Source of the DNA: Gammaproteobacteria bacterium
Lineage (GTDB): Bacteria > Pseudomonadota > Gammaproteobacteria > Pseudomonadales > Azotimanducaceae
DNA: 14,567 bases
Direction: 5' to 3'
Assembly: GCA_026706425.1 (NCBI GenBank)
Contig: JAPOYW010000506.1
Span: forward strand, 1-14,567
Shown here: positions 14,264 to 14,567 of the stretch, piece by piece
How positions within the stretch are numbered: position 1 is the stretch's first letter
Layout of the letters: every line of letters begins with the position of its first letter
Made by a program: the position numbers and the translations under genes
The notes under the pieces: model-generated
What the model was told of the DNA's origin: nothing
Database searches by the model: none
What the model saw: only the letters and a program-made list of their open reading frames with translations

Positions 14264-14567
14264 TCCCGCTACGGGAAATCCGCCTGGCACCGGGGTTTGC
14301 CGGCGAATCCGGCTTACTGAGCCCGCCAAGTTGCCACGAGCGGGTTTCGGGGCGTCGCCGTTCCGGCCCGCGCTCTAGTCGCCTTCGGCGACCCGAGCCC
14401 GCTAACGCTGTCTCGGCCCATTCGGGTCACGATTCGCTGACGCTTGCGCCCTCCAGGCGCTGACACGGCCCATTGCCGCCGCGGGATCGACGCGGCTGTT
14501 CCTCGCCACCTGCGTGGGCACACCTGCAAGCGCGCAGAACGGGCGTGCCAATTCCCTCGAAAACGAC
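14264..14567. other. Non-coding tail with small hairpins and an imperfect repeat
   Basis: No credible gene was seen in these 304 bases. There are short stem-loops: TCCCG/CGGGA (14264-14276) directly after the DUF6946-like stop, GCCGG/CCGGC (14299-14313) and GTCGCC/GGCGAC (14378-14392). None is followed by a T-run, so intrinsic termination is doubtful. The 17-base sequence CGCTGTCTCGGCCCATT (14406-14422) recurs with two changes as CGCTGACACGGCCCATT (14458-14474). Confidence 0.5.

Overview
This is a GC-rich bacterial window, probably from an uncultured, aerobic proteobacterium and plausibly a gammaproteobacterium. The clues are two tRNA genes with encoded CCA ends, an outer-membrane DUF5916-type protein, and acyl-CoA, aromatic-compound and ABC-2 export genes. 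The taxonomy is inferred from gene content only.

Positions 1-9752 look like ordinary chromosome. The window opens inside a plus-strand FAD-dependent aromatic monooxygenase. Facing it is a tightly packed minus-strand block, read in this order: an acyl-CoA dehydrogenase, a CaiB/BaiF CoA-transferase reduced by an internal deletion to its two ends, a secreted alpha/beta hydrolase with a TAP-like C-terminus, an ABC ATPase, and an ABC-2 permease of the NatA/NatB type. Joints within this block overlap as ATGA or GTGA or are 2 bases apart, which suggests translational coupling. Upstream lie a coiled-coil membrane protein with a recently duplicated heptad DNA repeat, then a two-gene unit encoding a large outer-membrane DUF5916 protein and a small VOC (glyoxalase-fold) protein.

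Positions 9931-10140 carry tRNA-Arg(ACG) and tRNA-Ser(GCT). Immediately after the CCA of tRNA-Ser the sequence becomes AT-rich for about 60 bases (21 G+C of 60), and the gene content changes. This resembles a genomic island joined to a tRNA 3' end, although no integrase is visible in the window.

Positions 10158-14263 hold an accessory cluster with a DNA-metabolism theme. It contains a 5'-truncated, frameshifted fusion of a DUF6884-like domain with a GIY-YIG-like nuclease domain, a C-terminally truncated relative of proteins starting LFVTTCSLTK (YaaA/DUF6884-like), a uracil-DNA-glycosylase-superfamily-like protein, a HhH-GPD DNA glycosylase missing one FeS cysteine, and, divergently transcribed, a DUF6946-like protein with a PD-(D/E)XK nuclease signature. 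Two glycosylase-fold proteins beside two nuclease folds could be a decaying DNA-modification or defence locus. That is inference; no named system was recognised. The last 304 bases are non-coding, with small hairpins and an imperfect repeat.
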